Source of the DNA: Toxotes chatareus
Lineage: Eukaryota; Chordata; Actinopteri; Toxotidae
Length of the DNA: 64,000 nt
NCBI GenBank assembly: GCA_016801885.1
Contig: CM028893.1
Coordinates: forward strand, 12,821,950-12,885,949
Direction of reading: 5' to 3'
Every line of letters begins with the position of its first letter. The stretch's first letter is position 1. A program made the translations under genes and the position numbers. The notes below the pieces were generated by a model that ran no database searches, had not been told where the DNA came from, and saw nothing but the letters and a program-made list of their open reading frames with translations. Shown here in pieces: positions 1-14,562 of the stretch.

Positions 1-2922
1 GAAGGACGTTAAACTGCCGTGTCAAACTAATTCTACCTACACCGACCTCCATGACCATCCACGGCCTCTGCTGTGGCCATGGATGATAAAATCCTGACGC
101 ACCGCAGGGTGTCCCTCCTGGCCTCAGCAGAAAGCAGGAATGAGGTGAAGAAACCGAGGTTCCTCCTGCTGCTTTGCCCCCCCCCCGCCCTCCTTCCATC
201 ACCCTTCTCTGTTTTTACTGCAGTTAGGTAATTTTAAGACAAGACTCAGTCTATAAACATTTATAGCCTGCCATGCTGCTGTCATGTGCTGCTCTGTGCG
301 CAATGATCTCAGCAAAAAGACTCAGATGATTCAACTGACAACGCAAAGTTCAAGTAATGTGCGTCTCAACTACAAATCACTGGCATTTCAGGGGAATCGC
401 TCCAGGTAATCCTTCACATTGTGGAGTTATAAAGTTTTAACTCAACAACAATCTAAGCCTCTTAACGCTGACTGAAAACCTACAGTCGAGCCAAACCCGC
501 CCGCTGACCCTCCAACATGATGCCTGTCTGTTGTGACGAACGAATGACAGAAGAGGCTTTTTCTGATCAGCTGATCGGCTCCTCACATGACGGTTGCGCT
601 GCTAAAACCTTAGCACACACACCAGGATTTTACATTTACAGAAGAAAAAAAACAGAGACACCCATCCATTTACATGCCATCTCCGTACCAACAGTCCCCT
701 CGTGTTATTAAAAGAGGTGGTAACGAGTTTTGGCTTTTAACTAAGGGCCCTGTTCCACTGTTAAAACTACACAAATAGAGCCAAGTGTGCATATGTGAGC
801 ATTTCATCATCCCTGTGTGTGTGTGTGCTGTCTGGCAGCAGGCTGCTACAGTACCTTCCACACGGTTCCTTGTTCCTACAGTAATGACTGAAATGAGGCT
901 GCAACTGGTTACTGGCACAGAGCCAGGGTCAAAGTGCAACAGAGTCCCACCCAATACCGAAGCTGAGATCGGTGATTAGTGTCAGAAACCTGTCAATCAA
1001 AGTGAGTTTAATTCATACGTGAGAGGCCGTGCTCCTGCCAACATACAAATAACAGCTCTGTGTAAATTGCACAGAAATCAAATGGAAACACACAGACTCA
1101 TTCACAGAAACCTGCTCAGATCAAAGGTAGCTTTTGATTGTGAATGTCATTTTCACAAGCTCTTATTCTGAAGACACACAATGTTTTTTTGTTTTTGGAA
1201 AAACCTTTTAAATAACAAACAACCAGAGAAATGTGTAGCATGTATGGTTAATGGTGCACACATGTCGTTACACACACACACACACACACAAAGTGTTGGG
1301 AAAGCCCCGTCAGACTCAGACTCTCCGTACATACCAGACACTGGCACACACAGTGAACATAAGTGGGTGGGTTTCTCATAACCAGTAGCATTCCTAAAAC
1401 AATCTACTGTATGTTTGTCCATTTGTCTGTTTGAGTCTGTGAATGTGGATTTATACTGTATACATGTGTGTGAATGCTGGTCTGTGTGTGTGTAACAGCA
1501 TTAGACAGGCGTCCGCCTGCTGCAGAAACAGGAGCAGAAATCCCAGCAATGACTGCTGGACAGCTGATCTGGTTTCAAAGCCAGAACAAGATGTGTTGCT
1601 GCCAAACAGCTGTCCGAAGCTGTCTGAGAGGACAAAGTGATAGTTGTAACACCGGGAAAATCTTCCACACTGGTTTAAAGTGTGAGGCCAGTTGAGTAGA
1701 AAAGAAAATATCAACATCAAGGTGACAGGAAATCTGAGAAAAATAACAAAACATGGAAAAGATGAAGTTTCTTTTTCTCTAAAACCTTGTTCAAAATACA
1801 CTATAATCACTGTGGACATCTGCTGCACTTCCACTTACGTCCACTAAGTGGCAAAAACACAGCATGTAGTATTTAAACACTTGAAGATAACTTACAGACT
1901 TAAAGATGTAAAAATAAATCTGCAGCCCAGATATCATTTTTATCTCAAAACAGAAGGAGGAAAATAAAAATCCTGAGGGTGATAAGGGAAAAGAAACTGA
2001 AAATGGCCCCTAGATATCAGATGCTCTGCTCCAAATCATTTAGCTGATACAGCACATTGTTGAATCTGACCTCAGATCTGCAGATTACCACCCTCTACGT
2101 CCATGTTAAGATGCCAACTAGACTTCAGTTCGCAGAGTGAAAATATTCCTCTCATTAGTTCTGCTTCCAGAGCAGCGGGCTGGGAGGTGCAGCGTGGGAA
2201 AAAGGAGCAATTAACAATTTCTCCTCCTGTGCCTACGAGCGTCACGGTGAGGTAAATAAAGATATTTTTATATTAACAAAGGATCGAATGACTGTGAGTA
2301 ACGTGAAAGGTGTTCAGAACATGTCAGTGTTGTGTTTACAGGCTGTTTCTGGGTTTACTTTTAGTTGGACTCAGGTTGCAAAATGCTGGAATTTTCCTTT
2401 AATGGCGACAGAACTCCTGCGCAGGAAACTGAAAACTTCATTTATCTTCTTATTCATTTGTTTCCTTTCAGATTTTTTAAATGACTACAAACATACACAA
2501 ACAGACACCCACTCCCCCGCTGTCATCAGAGTTTATCGGCTTCCCTTCTGACACCCTGAAGGTCAAAGGTCACTTCCTGTGACACATTTTCTATCTGGGA
2601 AGATTGCTTTCATGTGTGTTTGCTTGTCTGGCTCGCAGATTCCTGAGAGACCGGGGAAGAGCACATCATCGTCTCCTCCCTCACCTTCCTTCCCATTTCG
2701 GTGACTCAAAGTCAAAGACTGCTCAAGTGTCGGTAAAGAAGGAGAACAAAACCATGGCCGACAAACACACATCCGATTTTTGGAGACAAATGCTCAAATA
2801 TTCACTTTGAAGTTTTGAAACCGTTTATGAGGAAAAACCCACGTGCGTGCAGATATTTCATGTGGGTGTCATCAGCATTCATGTCCTTTGTGTTTCTATT
2901 TTACATTGTCAAGTGTTTTTAC
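1..2922 (-). other. SHROOM4 intron 2 (partial), no further exon seen
   Basis: This stretch lies 3' of SHROOM4 coding exon 2. I looked on the minus strand for the next SHROOM exon, expected to continue the basic tail after the PDZ domain, and found none. It holds short CA/TG runs (about 1270-1290 and 1486-1495), a C-run near 180 and AT-rich unique sequence. The remaining SHROOM4 exons, including the ASD2 domain, are presumably left of the window. Confidence 0.55.
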
Positions 2923-5900
2923 CTCCTGACTGTGAGCTTCAGTATCCTGTACGACCCCTTGATGAGGATAAGGGCCTCCTGTCTGCTGCCGTAGAGGGCA
3001 GATCCGTTTATGTTAATGAGTTCGTCGCCAACTTTCAGCTTCTTGCAATGGGCCGCCTTCCCTTCATCCTCGATCTGGAGACAAAGACGGGAATTGGTTG
3101 AGATGAGAGAGAAAAGTTGGAAGGCAAACAGAAGCACATTCAGATTAAGAAGAAAAAAAATAATCGTAAGAATAAAAAAGTCACTCAGGGATACATCCAC
3201 GCTGCCAAGCAGACTCCTTTAAACCCATTTTTCAAGACATTTTTCTTAAACTGTCTCTGTCCCCATGGCAACAGCACCCTAAAGAGCATCTCCAAAACAG
3301 CCCGGACCAAAACATCCCACAGAAACCCATCACATTCCTCAGTAATGGACTCTGTGTGTGTGTTTGCCACAGTCCTGACTGCGAGTCACACAGGGGTGAA
3401 GCCTGTGCTGTTAATGCATTGCTGGGATGTTTCAGTGCGTTTTTCAGGCAGCGGAGGGGTGAAACATTGACGAGTCTGCGGTGCAGTGTGGTGTGAGGTT
3501 TGAGTTCAGCCATAAATCACATCAACAAGCGCAAAGAAAGACGGGACGAGAGAAAGAAAGAGAGAAAGACAGGAACACACACAGATGAAAGGGCTAACTG
3601 ACCGACTTGCTCACTGGACCGCCGACAGGAAAAGAAGGGGGCCAAGAATTAGTGGTGGATGTGATTAGTTTTAAAAAAGAAAAAGATATTTGCTAATTTT
3701 ATGGAAGATTTGTAAAAAAAAAAATTTTGCATGACATTTGGATGGAAACTTATGAAACATTATGTTTTCAAACCAGGTTGCCTCTAGTTGCCCCTTGTGG
3801 GGAAAAAAAAGTATTCTGAAATGAATTTAACTCAATTTACAAAATGTTCTGAAAAAGTTAAGACTGTTCATATCAGAGCAGGCAGTTTTTTTTCTTTTAA
3901 CCTCATTTTCAAAAAAGTCAAGTTCTGTTTTTTCAGTTTTTTTTTCACGCAGGTTAGAATTAGGGTTTTTTAACCTTCCCTTTCACATATCAATCCCAGG
4001 TGAATTCCACCAATAACCCTATATAAACCCGTTTATAAAGGAACAAAATCCTGATTATACAGTGTGAAAATGGAGTGCAGACTTGTCCCTCCTTCTTTCC
4101 ATCATTCATTCATTCATTCTCTCACTGCTGCTGCAAAAATCAAAGGAATGCATGTCATGGAAACACAGGTCTTATTTTACGGTTTGAGGATTTTACAGAC
4201 ACGCAGCGGGGAACTCTGCCTTGTGAGCCAACTCAAACATAAATCGAGATCTTTCACATATTAACTCATGCTTTCTGCCGTGTTCTCCTGGGCCTAATGC
4301 TGTCACGAATTCTGACTTCAAAGGTTAATATTTTAAAATCTGATCCTGCTGTAATCCCACTCCAAACATGGAAAACCCCGACGCAGCCAACCACGTTTGA
4401 ACTGGGTCGATTCATCGCAACATTTTGTTTTGACGATGGTCGGGTTTGTGTTCGTGAAAGCCAGTTTCATCTTTTGGTATTGTTGGCATTTTATAAACCA
4501 GTTTAGGTGGACTGGAATCCAGTTCAAGACCTGGCAGATGATTGGACACCGCGCTCATTTTCTGTGGCTCTGGTGAACTCTGCTCTGACTGTTTCAGCCA
4601 AGTCCAGATTAAGACTCTTCTTTTTGGTCTTATTTGATCAGTTTTTAATCAGCACTGACACAACTCAGACTCACGGTGGTACCAAAGCTTCAGTTACACC
4701 TGAAACACTTTGTCGATGATCTTGATGTCAGCACATCGCCTGTGGCTTTTACTGTATATACTTAGCACAGCACGCAGGTATGTGATGCATAATTAGAGAG
4801 TTTATTATGGGCAGAGCAGGCATGTGTGTGTGTGTGTGTGTGTGTGGCTGATGAAGTCATTAACCAAAGCCCATTTCTTGACAAAGCAGAGAGTTTGGGA
4901 GCAGTTGCTCGTTGCCGGTTAACATCATACTTTTCCACACAGAGAAAAGCAGGACAGAAAGCAGGCGGCCAACTTTCCACACAGGATGACCAGAGTCTGA
5001 TGTTAGTGGGAGGCAGGAGCAGGACGTAGGCTACCCACACACACACACACGCGTTCACAGTACATAATGTCATTAATAAAAATCAATATGTTTTATAGTG
5101 CTTTTATAGTTTTGTTGTCTAATCTAAACAAAAATCTGATCCATCACAAACCAGCTCACGTGCTCATGTATTTCCTCACTGCCTCACACAGCAGTTTTTC
5201 GTACTGTGCAGAGATTGTTGTGTAACAAACTGCAGAAAGTCTTTTTAACACAATCAGCAACATGTGCCATCATTCGAGTGTCAAACTGTTATAAATAATC
5301 TGCGAAAAGACGAAACTGCCAGAAAGCAGAACAGTTCCAGAGATAAACTTTCTGTGCAGTGAGGAAAACAACTCCGGTGCCAGTTTATCAGCGTCAGTAT
5401 CGGAGCTTTGCTGGCGGCTGAGTTTCTGCGAGAGTTCACGAATTTTTGAAGATGTGGTAAGTGAATGAATTTCACTTTGTGTCAGAGCAGTGAAAAGTGA
5501 ACCACAGCTCAGTCCACATGAACCGAACGAAAAGCTGAACTCAGTGCTGAAAAATATGAGTTTCCACTTATAAAAACTGCAATAAACCACTGATCAGCTG
5601 ATTCTGGGTCAGTTTCAAAGCACATTAGATCAGTTTCACTTCAGTCTGACCTACATGCCCGTGTAGTGTGTGTGTGTGTGTGTGTGCCATGCTGCTGTGG
5701 GATGTCCAGACGAGATGAGGTCAGATGGAGAAGAATACCCTCTCTGTGTGCTGAAACACACACACACACACACACACGACGTCATGAAGTCACTCCTTTA
5801 ATCTAAAAATAAAAGGGTGTGTCTGTGTGTGTGTGTGTTTGTGTGTGCACATGTGTGTCTTTTACAGTGGCATGGTGCCCGTTATTGTGCCCTGGAAAAT

Positions 5901-5949
5901 ACGTGAATCCCCTCACTGGTCACAGGTTGTCATCACTTAGCTATCACCT

Positions 5950-5998
<49 letters not shown>

Positions 5999-6119
5999 AA
6001 CTAAACTGAACAACAGCCTCTTTATCAAAAACTGAAACGATCGTCATCTCCAGCCTGAAGATCATTAACAGTGGGGTACAAAATGATCCTGCAGCGGAGA
6101 GTGTGTCTGTGTGTGTCTA

Positions 6120-6160
<41 letters not shown>

Positions 6161-6262
6161 TTGTGCAGTTCTGAGAGAGATGATTAACAAAGCAAACAGC
6201 TGCACTTCAATATTAAACAGCAGGAGTCACTCAAGTGGCTTTACAGTACACATCTGTGTCTG

Positions 6263-6300
<38 letters not shown>

Positions 6301-6426
6301 TCTGTCAACCATTGCAAGGCGGTGCCTAAACATGTGCATTTAAAACCTCACATTACTGAAAGGTCCAGACAGAGAAAATGAGTAGTTCTGTGGATGAGGC
6401 AGCTTTGAGAAAGTCTGCAAGCAAAT

Positions 6427-6465
<39 letters not shown>

Positions 6466-9400
6466 TGACACACCCAGAAAAAGATGTTCAAAAACTCTGG
6501 CAGTGAGTCCACTTTGAACTGTGAAGATAATGTAAATCTGCATTAACACACGTGTACAACACACAAATACACAAGTGCTGGCAAGAAATGAAGAGAAGGA
6601 AACAGTTTGTCATTTGTTTACATGAAGACATCCAGAGAACACAGGAGGATTTACGAAGGCCTCGGGAAAGTATTTACACTCAGAGACTGGAATCAATGTG
6701 TCATATGTTTGAATAAATGGAGCTTAAAGGAAGATTTAGCTGGTAATTGAGATGCACGTGATGCCCACATGCAAAAACACACACATGTGGGTCCAGTGTG
6801 TCATGACAGCTTTGCATCTAAAATCTGACCTTGTGTGTTTACAGCATCTTTAAAAAGTACTTATTCGGTCATTTAAGTGGCACAAACAAGAAGCAAAACA
6901 ATCCTTTAAACTCTAAACTCCTGAGGAAATCGGTTTTCCTGTAAACATCAGCAGGATTTATTTTATAGCCGTGCAGTAAATTGTTTAGAGATTAAACGCC
7001 ACCTTCTGGTTGTGATAGTTTACTATGACTCTTCACGTGCTCGGTGTGTATTTGTTCATGTGTTTCTTGGTCGTTGACATGATAAATAAGCATCGTTCTA
7101 GAGTAAATAAACGTTATTGCCGAGGTGTCTTGTCCAATCTCAGGAGGAAAAACTTCCGATTCTGTTTATAAAACCATTCAATCCGTTAAATGTTCATTTC
7201 ATGCCACACTGCTTCTTGTTTGGGCCTGACTGAATACTTTTTGAAGAGCTAATAAACATTCAGGATCAGAATTCAAACCCAACGATAGAAACAAATGAGA
7301 GTTTTTTTGTAAACTGACTCAGTCAAAAATGATTTTATCTGGGAAGATTTATTACTTTATCCACTTGTAGTGTTTTAAAACAGACTGAGCCTCAAAACAG
7401 CAGCTCAACGTGTTTGATGCACAACGGCACCCGACTCCTGACCGTCAGCCTGGTGCATCGGGGTCCTAAACAGAGCCATCAACCTGACAGGTCAACACAT
7501 GCTCCGAGACCCTGCAGGGACCCCCGCGGCCCCCCAGGACAAAGACCCTCGGGGGAGGGACACCCGCTTCATGCTCCTGCTATTGTCTGCACCGCCACCA
7601 CTCAGCTCCAAAAACATAAACCCTGTGTGTCTCACATGAGAAATAAAAGTGGAAACAGCGGTTTTTGCAACATGGAAAAAAAAAAAAAAAAGGCTGAGGA
7701 GCTGGAGGCTGATGCTGCCAGTTCTTCTGCAGCCCTGAAGGTAGAGCCCAGTCTCTCCCACGTCTCCTTTGTTGACAGTGTTTGAAATCACCTTAATTTC
7801 CACTGCTGGTGGAGAGCTGCTTATAGCCACAAGTCTGAGTCACTCCCTGTTTGACCCACTCTCTCGAATGAGGTCAAGGACTGTGAATGCAAAAATGACT
7901 ACAAAAACCCAGTGTGAGAGCGGAAAGAGCATCAGCAGCTCCAGAACCAGACGTTCAGCTCCCTGTGTTAGCAGAGAGGGTTAAACACATCACAAACTTT
8001 CAGATCCAATAAGATCAGCTTGATCACACGAGCCATTTATCTCATCTGGTCTCATGAGACTTCCTGTGTATCCAGTAAAAGTCAGCTGCCCCACAGCTGC
8101 TTTAAAAAAAACCTTTCATATTCAGTTGAGTCTGAAACTGTCCGAGCAGGAAGCAGTGAAGCGACTGAAAAAAGAATCTCACCACCGACTCTGGAGCTTT
8201 CAGCTGACTGGCATGATCTTCCTCAGCAGATGGAGCTGCCCAGTCGTCACAGTATTGTTTATGTTTATGAACTTCTTATCCATGTTTGCTTAAAAGTTTA
8301 TCGTTGCCATCGGAGACAACGGTTTGAGAAACAATCTCATAACCAGGTCCATTTAGTCCTGTTCAGGAGCTTTCAGCCAACGGCCAACTGGTGCAATGTG
8401 AACTGGAACTGGCAACAGTGAGATCCACAGTGACTCATTTGTCTACCATGCAAGCAGAAACATCTCGGCAGCAACAACTGTTGCCCAATCTGAGGTCGTC
8501 TTAATTCATCTGATCCCCTTAAGTCCTTTATTTCTAAAGATTCAGCTCATTAAAGAAGCAAGTTTCTTGATCCTTTTAATCACCTGTTGTGCCATCAGAA
8601 TTATGCTTATAGTCTTTTTCCTCATGCTTTTCTGCAGCTGACTAACTACTAACAGCAGCTATCAGTGCCATCCTCAGGGATTCAGCTCCCTCTGTGGTTT
8701 TACAGGTGAATCAGGCACCTTTACTTTTATAAGTGTATCTATGCTCAGAGCTGCTGTTCTCGATTGGGTAAAACAGGAATGTGAACATATGCACACACGA
8801 CAAATAAGCTGCCTTTTTCTCATACACACACAGAAACGCACACCCTTCATCAACCTCTGCCCTCCAGTCTGAGCCTTGTGAGGCTCTCCTCCCTTCCTCA
8901 CACCCACGCTCACACAAGGCCTTCTTTATCAGGCCGGGAGGAGGGGAACGGCAGAGATGGAAAAAGAAAAAAGCTCCCACGCTCACACCAAAAGCACCAG
9001 CAGCTACATGTGTGTGTGTGTGTGTGTGTGTGTTTGCATGTATACTGCTGGCGTCTAGCTCCAATGATCCCTGATGTTGCAAGTGGGGTGTGTTGTCCTT
9101 AAATGGCCTTTCCAAGGAAACATTAAACAGAGCAAACAAGACAATGATGCACCAGACAGAGAAGCCCTTTCTGGGTGGAGATGCAGCGCTGTGGCCCCTC
9201 AGAGGAGTGGAGACCCTGGGTCACTGACACAGTTGGAGTAAATTCAATACCAGAGTGAGAACAAGAAGAAGAGAGGAGAAGAAAGGAAAGGAAAGGAGAG
9301 GAGAGGAGAGGAGAGGAAAGTAGAGGAGGAAGCAATGGAACGAGAAAAGAGAAAAGCAAAAGAAAAAGAAACTGAGACCAGCGGCCAAGAGACGGACAAA

Positions 9401-11265
9401 CAACTTTGCTTTTCTTTTTTTTTTTTTTTTTTTTTTTTTGACCAATAAAAAAATTACTTACCTATCATGGATTAATCACTAACAGGGCTCTAGAGTCTAG
9501 ACTAACTTTTTATATTGACTAAACCGGTGCACCGGGAGGTGTGGCCGTGGCTGCACATGGGAAGAAGAACATCAGGGTCAGAGACAGAGAGTAACACATC
9601 CACACACAGAGACAGGCCTGCTAATTGTGAGGTGCACCGGTGCGACAAATGAAAATGTTTAGACGCAGTTGACAGACTTTTGTGGAGCCATGACTAACAT
9701 CCTGGATTTAGACTGGAAACCACAAAATCCCTCGAGCTCAGTCACATGGACGAAGAAGAACATGTGAGCAAACGCTCACTTGCTTGTGAACATAAGTCAC
9801 CTCGCCCTCTCTCTCTCTCTCTTAGGTTAACAGTGTGTGTTCTGTTTTAGCCGGAGGAGGAACGCTCTTCCACGTTTTTACGTTTCCCTGATCTGTTTGT
9901 CCTGCGCGGCTCCGACTGACCACAAGTCGGACAGACTCTCCTTCACTGATATGAACCTCTGGCCTCCACACAGGAAGCCCACACATTTCAGATTTTTTTT
10001 CTTTTTCATCCAACAAGCATCCCCCATCGTCTCCTTCACCAGTTCGCTTTCCCTGAAAAATCTTTCACCTGTGATGAAAAACATTAAGAAATTATTTTAT
10101 TCTGTCTGTACTTTCCACACAGCAAAGTAATGTAATGTGTCTATTTGACATTTATTAAAGACAATTCAAGCATTCCTCCACTTATATACAGACCTATATA
10201 TGTAAACACTCAGCGGCTCACTGGTTTCTTGTGTTTATTTTTGATCCGGAATATTTTCAGTAATTATTTAAAACGTCCTGTGACCACTTTCTGGTGGGTC
10301 TCCTCACTCGTATATTTTTATTAGCTGCACTCCCAGGGCGAGACTAAATATTTCAAATTCAAATTAAAAAGTCTCTCCTCCTTCTCGTGCTTGAAGAGGT
10401 GCCAAAAAAATGCAGCGGTACTTGTTTTTTGCTTCGCACGATCACAAACGGACAATAAACACACAGTTCCCGACTCAGGCGCCGCACAAGTTCAGGAGGA
10501 CACACACACCAAAGGCTTCGATATATTTGAAATAACATGCACAGAAAAGCAAAACCCATGATGGATCCATCATATGTTCAAGCGTTATGACAAACACCCA
10601 GCGTTTCCAAAAGCTTTAATCTTGTGTTTTAAATTCAAAAGAGCAAACTGAGGAAGAGGACGTAAACGGCTGAATGGATGTTTTTGGTCAGCAGCTACAA
10701 TTTAGTTCAGCTCAGTTCTTTCCCAGCAAGAAAACACCACTGAAAAGGAAGAACTGAGTAGTAAGCAGAACCTGTGTTAGCTGCCAAGGATGAAAAGGCG
10801 AAGAAATTCAAAGAAAACAGACGTCACCGTGCCGCCCACAGCGTTTGACTGACAGGTGATCTTTGGGAAATCCAGAGCAGAAAACCCAACGCTTAACACC
10901 AAAGATGTTCTTACCACCTTAAGCTCCAGTAATACCATTAAAATCCCCACTTAATCTGCGAAAACAAGCCTCTCATTACAGACTCCGAGCGGTCGGCCAC
11001 ATCAAAGCTCCACTACCCAGAATCCTCAGCAAAGGAGCACAGCGGCAGCGCGCTAACCCCGCAACCCTGAAGAAACGCCGACCTGTCGAACCTTAACCCT
11101 CAGCCGTCATTTAGATCTATACATCATGAAACACACCCGGCCTCCAACTCCCATAATCCACCACAACAATAACCCCCTCACTCACAACACTGGCTGCTTA
11201 TAATCCACCATAAACCTGACACTCAAACAGTGACACTTAACCTTACTCATACACTTAAGTGACAG

Positions 11266-11302
<37 letters not shown>

Positions 11303-11707
11303 GAGAGTGTAATATCCCAGTTGCCACATGTGTACACTCAGACACACACATGCACGGAGGTTTTGTAAGGACATGTCGAGGCTGCAAGCTCACAGGAACA
11401 CACACAATACAAACACACACACACACAAAGCAAACAGTGTGCTCCTCTGATTATTTAACCCCTGTAAATCTAGGAAAATATTACATGCACACAAACAGGA
11501 AAATCTTTACAGTGCTTTTTTTTTTAACATGCATGCAGGTGTATTACAGACATGTGACGATCTTATGTCAATCTTCTTATCTCACCCGTGTTTAAACACA
11601 CGTCCCAAAACACCGAATTCTTCCTACAACTGGTCCTACAAGGCCAGATGGTTAGCAGCTCACCTCATCGAGGTAAATCATTTTAGTTTATATAGCCCAG
11701 CTCTAAC

Positions 11708-11757
<50 letters not shown>

Positions 11758-14531
11758 CTGGCTGTGTGTTTCTGGTGGAGTATGGAAGCCATTAGATCCG
11801 GTGACCAGCGCTGACAATAGCAAAGGTTAAAAGGTCAGCGGCCTGGCGGGACCAGAGACGGACTGGATTGATCCATCAATGTCATAAAAAAAAAAAGAGT
11901 TTGTGTTAGTGTGTGCGTGCGTGTGCATCCATTTATCTCTCACACACTCTTAAATACGGGTGAAATATTAACTTGTTAATCTGCACTACATGACCTTACC
12001 CTCTCACCTAAAGTCTGCCTCTCCCTGACTGGTTTCGTGGCTGGATGTGTTTTGTGTGTTTATGTGAGTGCATTGTGTATATTTTTACTTCAGTCAGATC
12101 AAAGCTGCTTCGCCAGCTTTCAAACTCTTTCCCTCCATCATGTTTTTTTTTCTTTGTGGGCTTCTATTCAAGTATTTTTATGAGAGCCATAAAGTATCGC
12201 ATCGGAAAAGCTGAGGCCAAATTTTAGTAACAATAATAACATCACCAAAAAAAAACTGCTTAAGACAGAAGCTTTCTGCTGATCAGGGGAACTGCACCGG
12301 TCAGCTGGATGACACTGAGCTTAATTCAGTCCTCAACATCCTAAAAGTGTCGTACCCGCCGTCAGTCGCAGTTACCTACTGCCAGGCCCCGCTGTGAGGC
12401 TTAGAAAGGGGGGGTTTCCTTATCGTTATCTCCAGATGAACGTGTTAATTAGTTAACAATAACTTGATGAACACTTTTACGATGAGTGTGCAGCAAAACT
12501 GTCGTCAGTGTTTATCCAAGTGAAATAAAACCTGACCACAAAAATCAGCAACCACAGTTAATTTCACAGCTGCAGACAGATTTGAGCTGACACTGATGAT
12601 CACATTTAAGAGAGTATAAACAACTCTGCAATTAACACGGACAAACTAACTCACACTGCATGTGGAAAGTTACCTGGCAGGATCCGTTCGCTTTAAAGGC
12701 CCCTAAAAACCTATTCCGTTAATTTAGTTTCAAATGAGAGATGCTGTTGTTGTTGTTATTTCTGTTATTTGTTCTGTCTCACTGCTTTTTACACTAAAAG
12801 GGTTTCAAATTCTGTCCACACTCAAAGGGAAAACACAGACAGCTCTCAGCAGACAAAGGCAGCTGAGTGTCCAGGAATCTAAAACCATGGACTCTTCCCC
12901 AGCTGTCCTGATTTTATCTCTCCATCTATTGTCCATCTATCAGCCTACAGCTGAAGCAGCTGAAGACAGCCCCCGCTCCCTCTTCTCTATGTTAATCAAA
13001 TCGTTTCTGCCCGTGTCTGTTTGCCATATTTTTATGCATGATACATCCTGTCTTGGCCTTTCTTCTCATTCACCTTTTTATCCTCCTTAATCCATCCTCT
13101 TCCTCCGTGCTCCTTACATTTCTTTCCCACTGTCTGTCCCAGTTCATCCATCTTTCCTACATTTCACTCTCCCATCCGTCCCTATCACACCCCGACCATC
13201 CCTCCGGCCCTAAAGCAAACTCAGCACCTCTGCACGTTTCTGTCCCTCAGTGGTTCAAACCTGTTCTTCATGATAAAAACAGATCAATAAGATCCAAGGA
13301 GATCCGTTTTCTAATGCACTGTCTTGCTATTTGTAAAGAATTAAATTCAGGCAAAGACACAAAATCCTTGAACACTGAATATTGATTATCAGCAGCTTTA
13401 AAAACCCCAAAAACCCAAATTCAACTAAAACTCCTTTTAGAGTTTGGTTCCCCCACTGAGAAGTTCCATTCGTCCCACATCCAACACACAGAGAACGTGA
13501 GGGAAGTTATGACTTGCAAAATCCCACCTAACAACATCTGCAGAGTAACCCGCGTCCCCTGACAAGGATCGGCGAGGGGGGTGGGGTGTTTGCGTCAGAT
13601 GCCACCGAGGGCAGACGAGAGGGACGACGACAAAAGAAGATCCAGAAAACAAAGACAGTTCTGTGTCATGTTGGACCTCAAGCTGTGGAGTCGACTTGCC
13701 AGGGTGGCTGCGAAAGTGGACCACATTGCATGGTGGAATGTGTGTGTGTGTGTGGTACATTCTTTGGTTTGAGACACGGCCACGTCGCAATAAACTGTAA
13801 ACATATAAACACAGATGCACAGAAAGAAATGATGCCTCTAACAGCCCTTCTTAATCCAACATAATAGCTCGGAAACTGCTTCTAATGCCGAAGCGTTAAA
13901 CGTAATAGCTGCAGTGCGGTTGGTGGAAAATGTTATGGAGAGAAACCGAAAACCAGGAACAAGGTGGGATTAAAGAAAATGATTCCAGCATTCCCACTGG
14001 ACAACATGGACTGAGAGTAAATTACTACAGCAGTGTGGCTTCATCTACCAATGACAATTATCTTCTCATCTGGTCGATCGATTGTTTAAAGTCAGATTAT
14101 TTGCGAATGAGCAGAACAGAAATCTAACAGGAGCTTCAGAAACTGTTCTCCATCACATAAAGATGCAGTTTGGTGTAATGTGAGAAAAGCAAACACGGCT
14201 GAAGTGCGTGTGCATGTGAGTGTGTTGCCCCCCGGTGAGAGGGTAAGGGAGGGGTGGGGGGGGGGCAAACGCAGAACGTAGGACAAAAACAATAACCACT
14301 GCAGCAGCCTCGGGTCAGGGACTCCTTCACCCCCCAGCAACACGCACACACACACACACACACACAAAAAACACACAAAAGATTTAAGTCCGACATTTAT
14401 CTCCCACGTATCTAAAGTATCTTCTCTTTTTCCATTACACACACACACACACACAACTGCAATAACAACAATGTTGTGTGTGTCTGAGGGTCACTATACT
14501 GATGTACTTACACAAAGAGGGGTTGTTATTA

Positions 14532-14562
<31 letters not shown>

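Noticed and set aside
9123..9445. Overlapping minus-strand frames rich in Leu, Ser and Phe
   Set aside because: They are translations of the homopurine tract and the T run.
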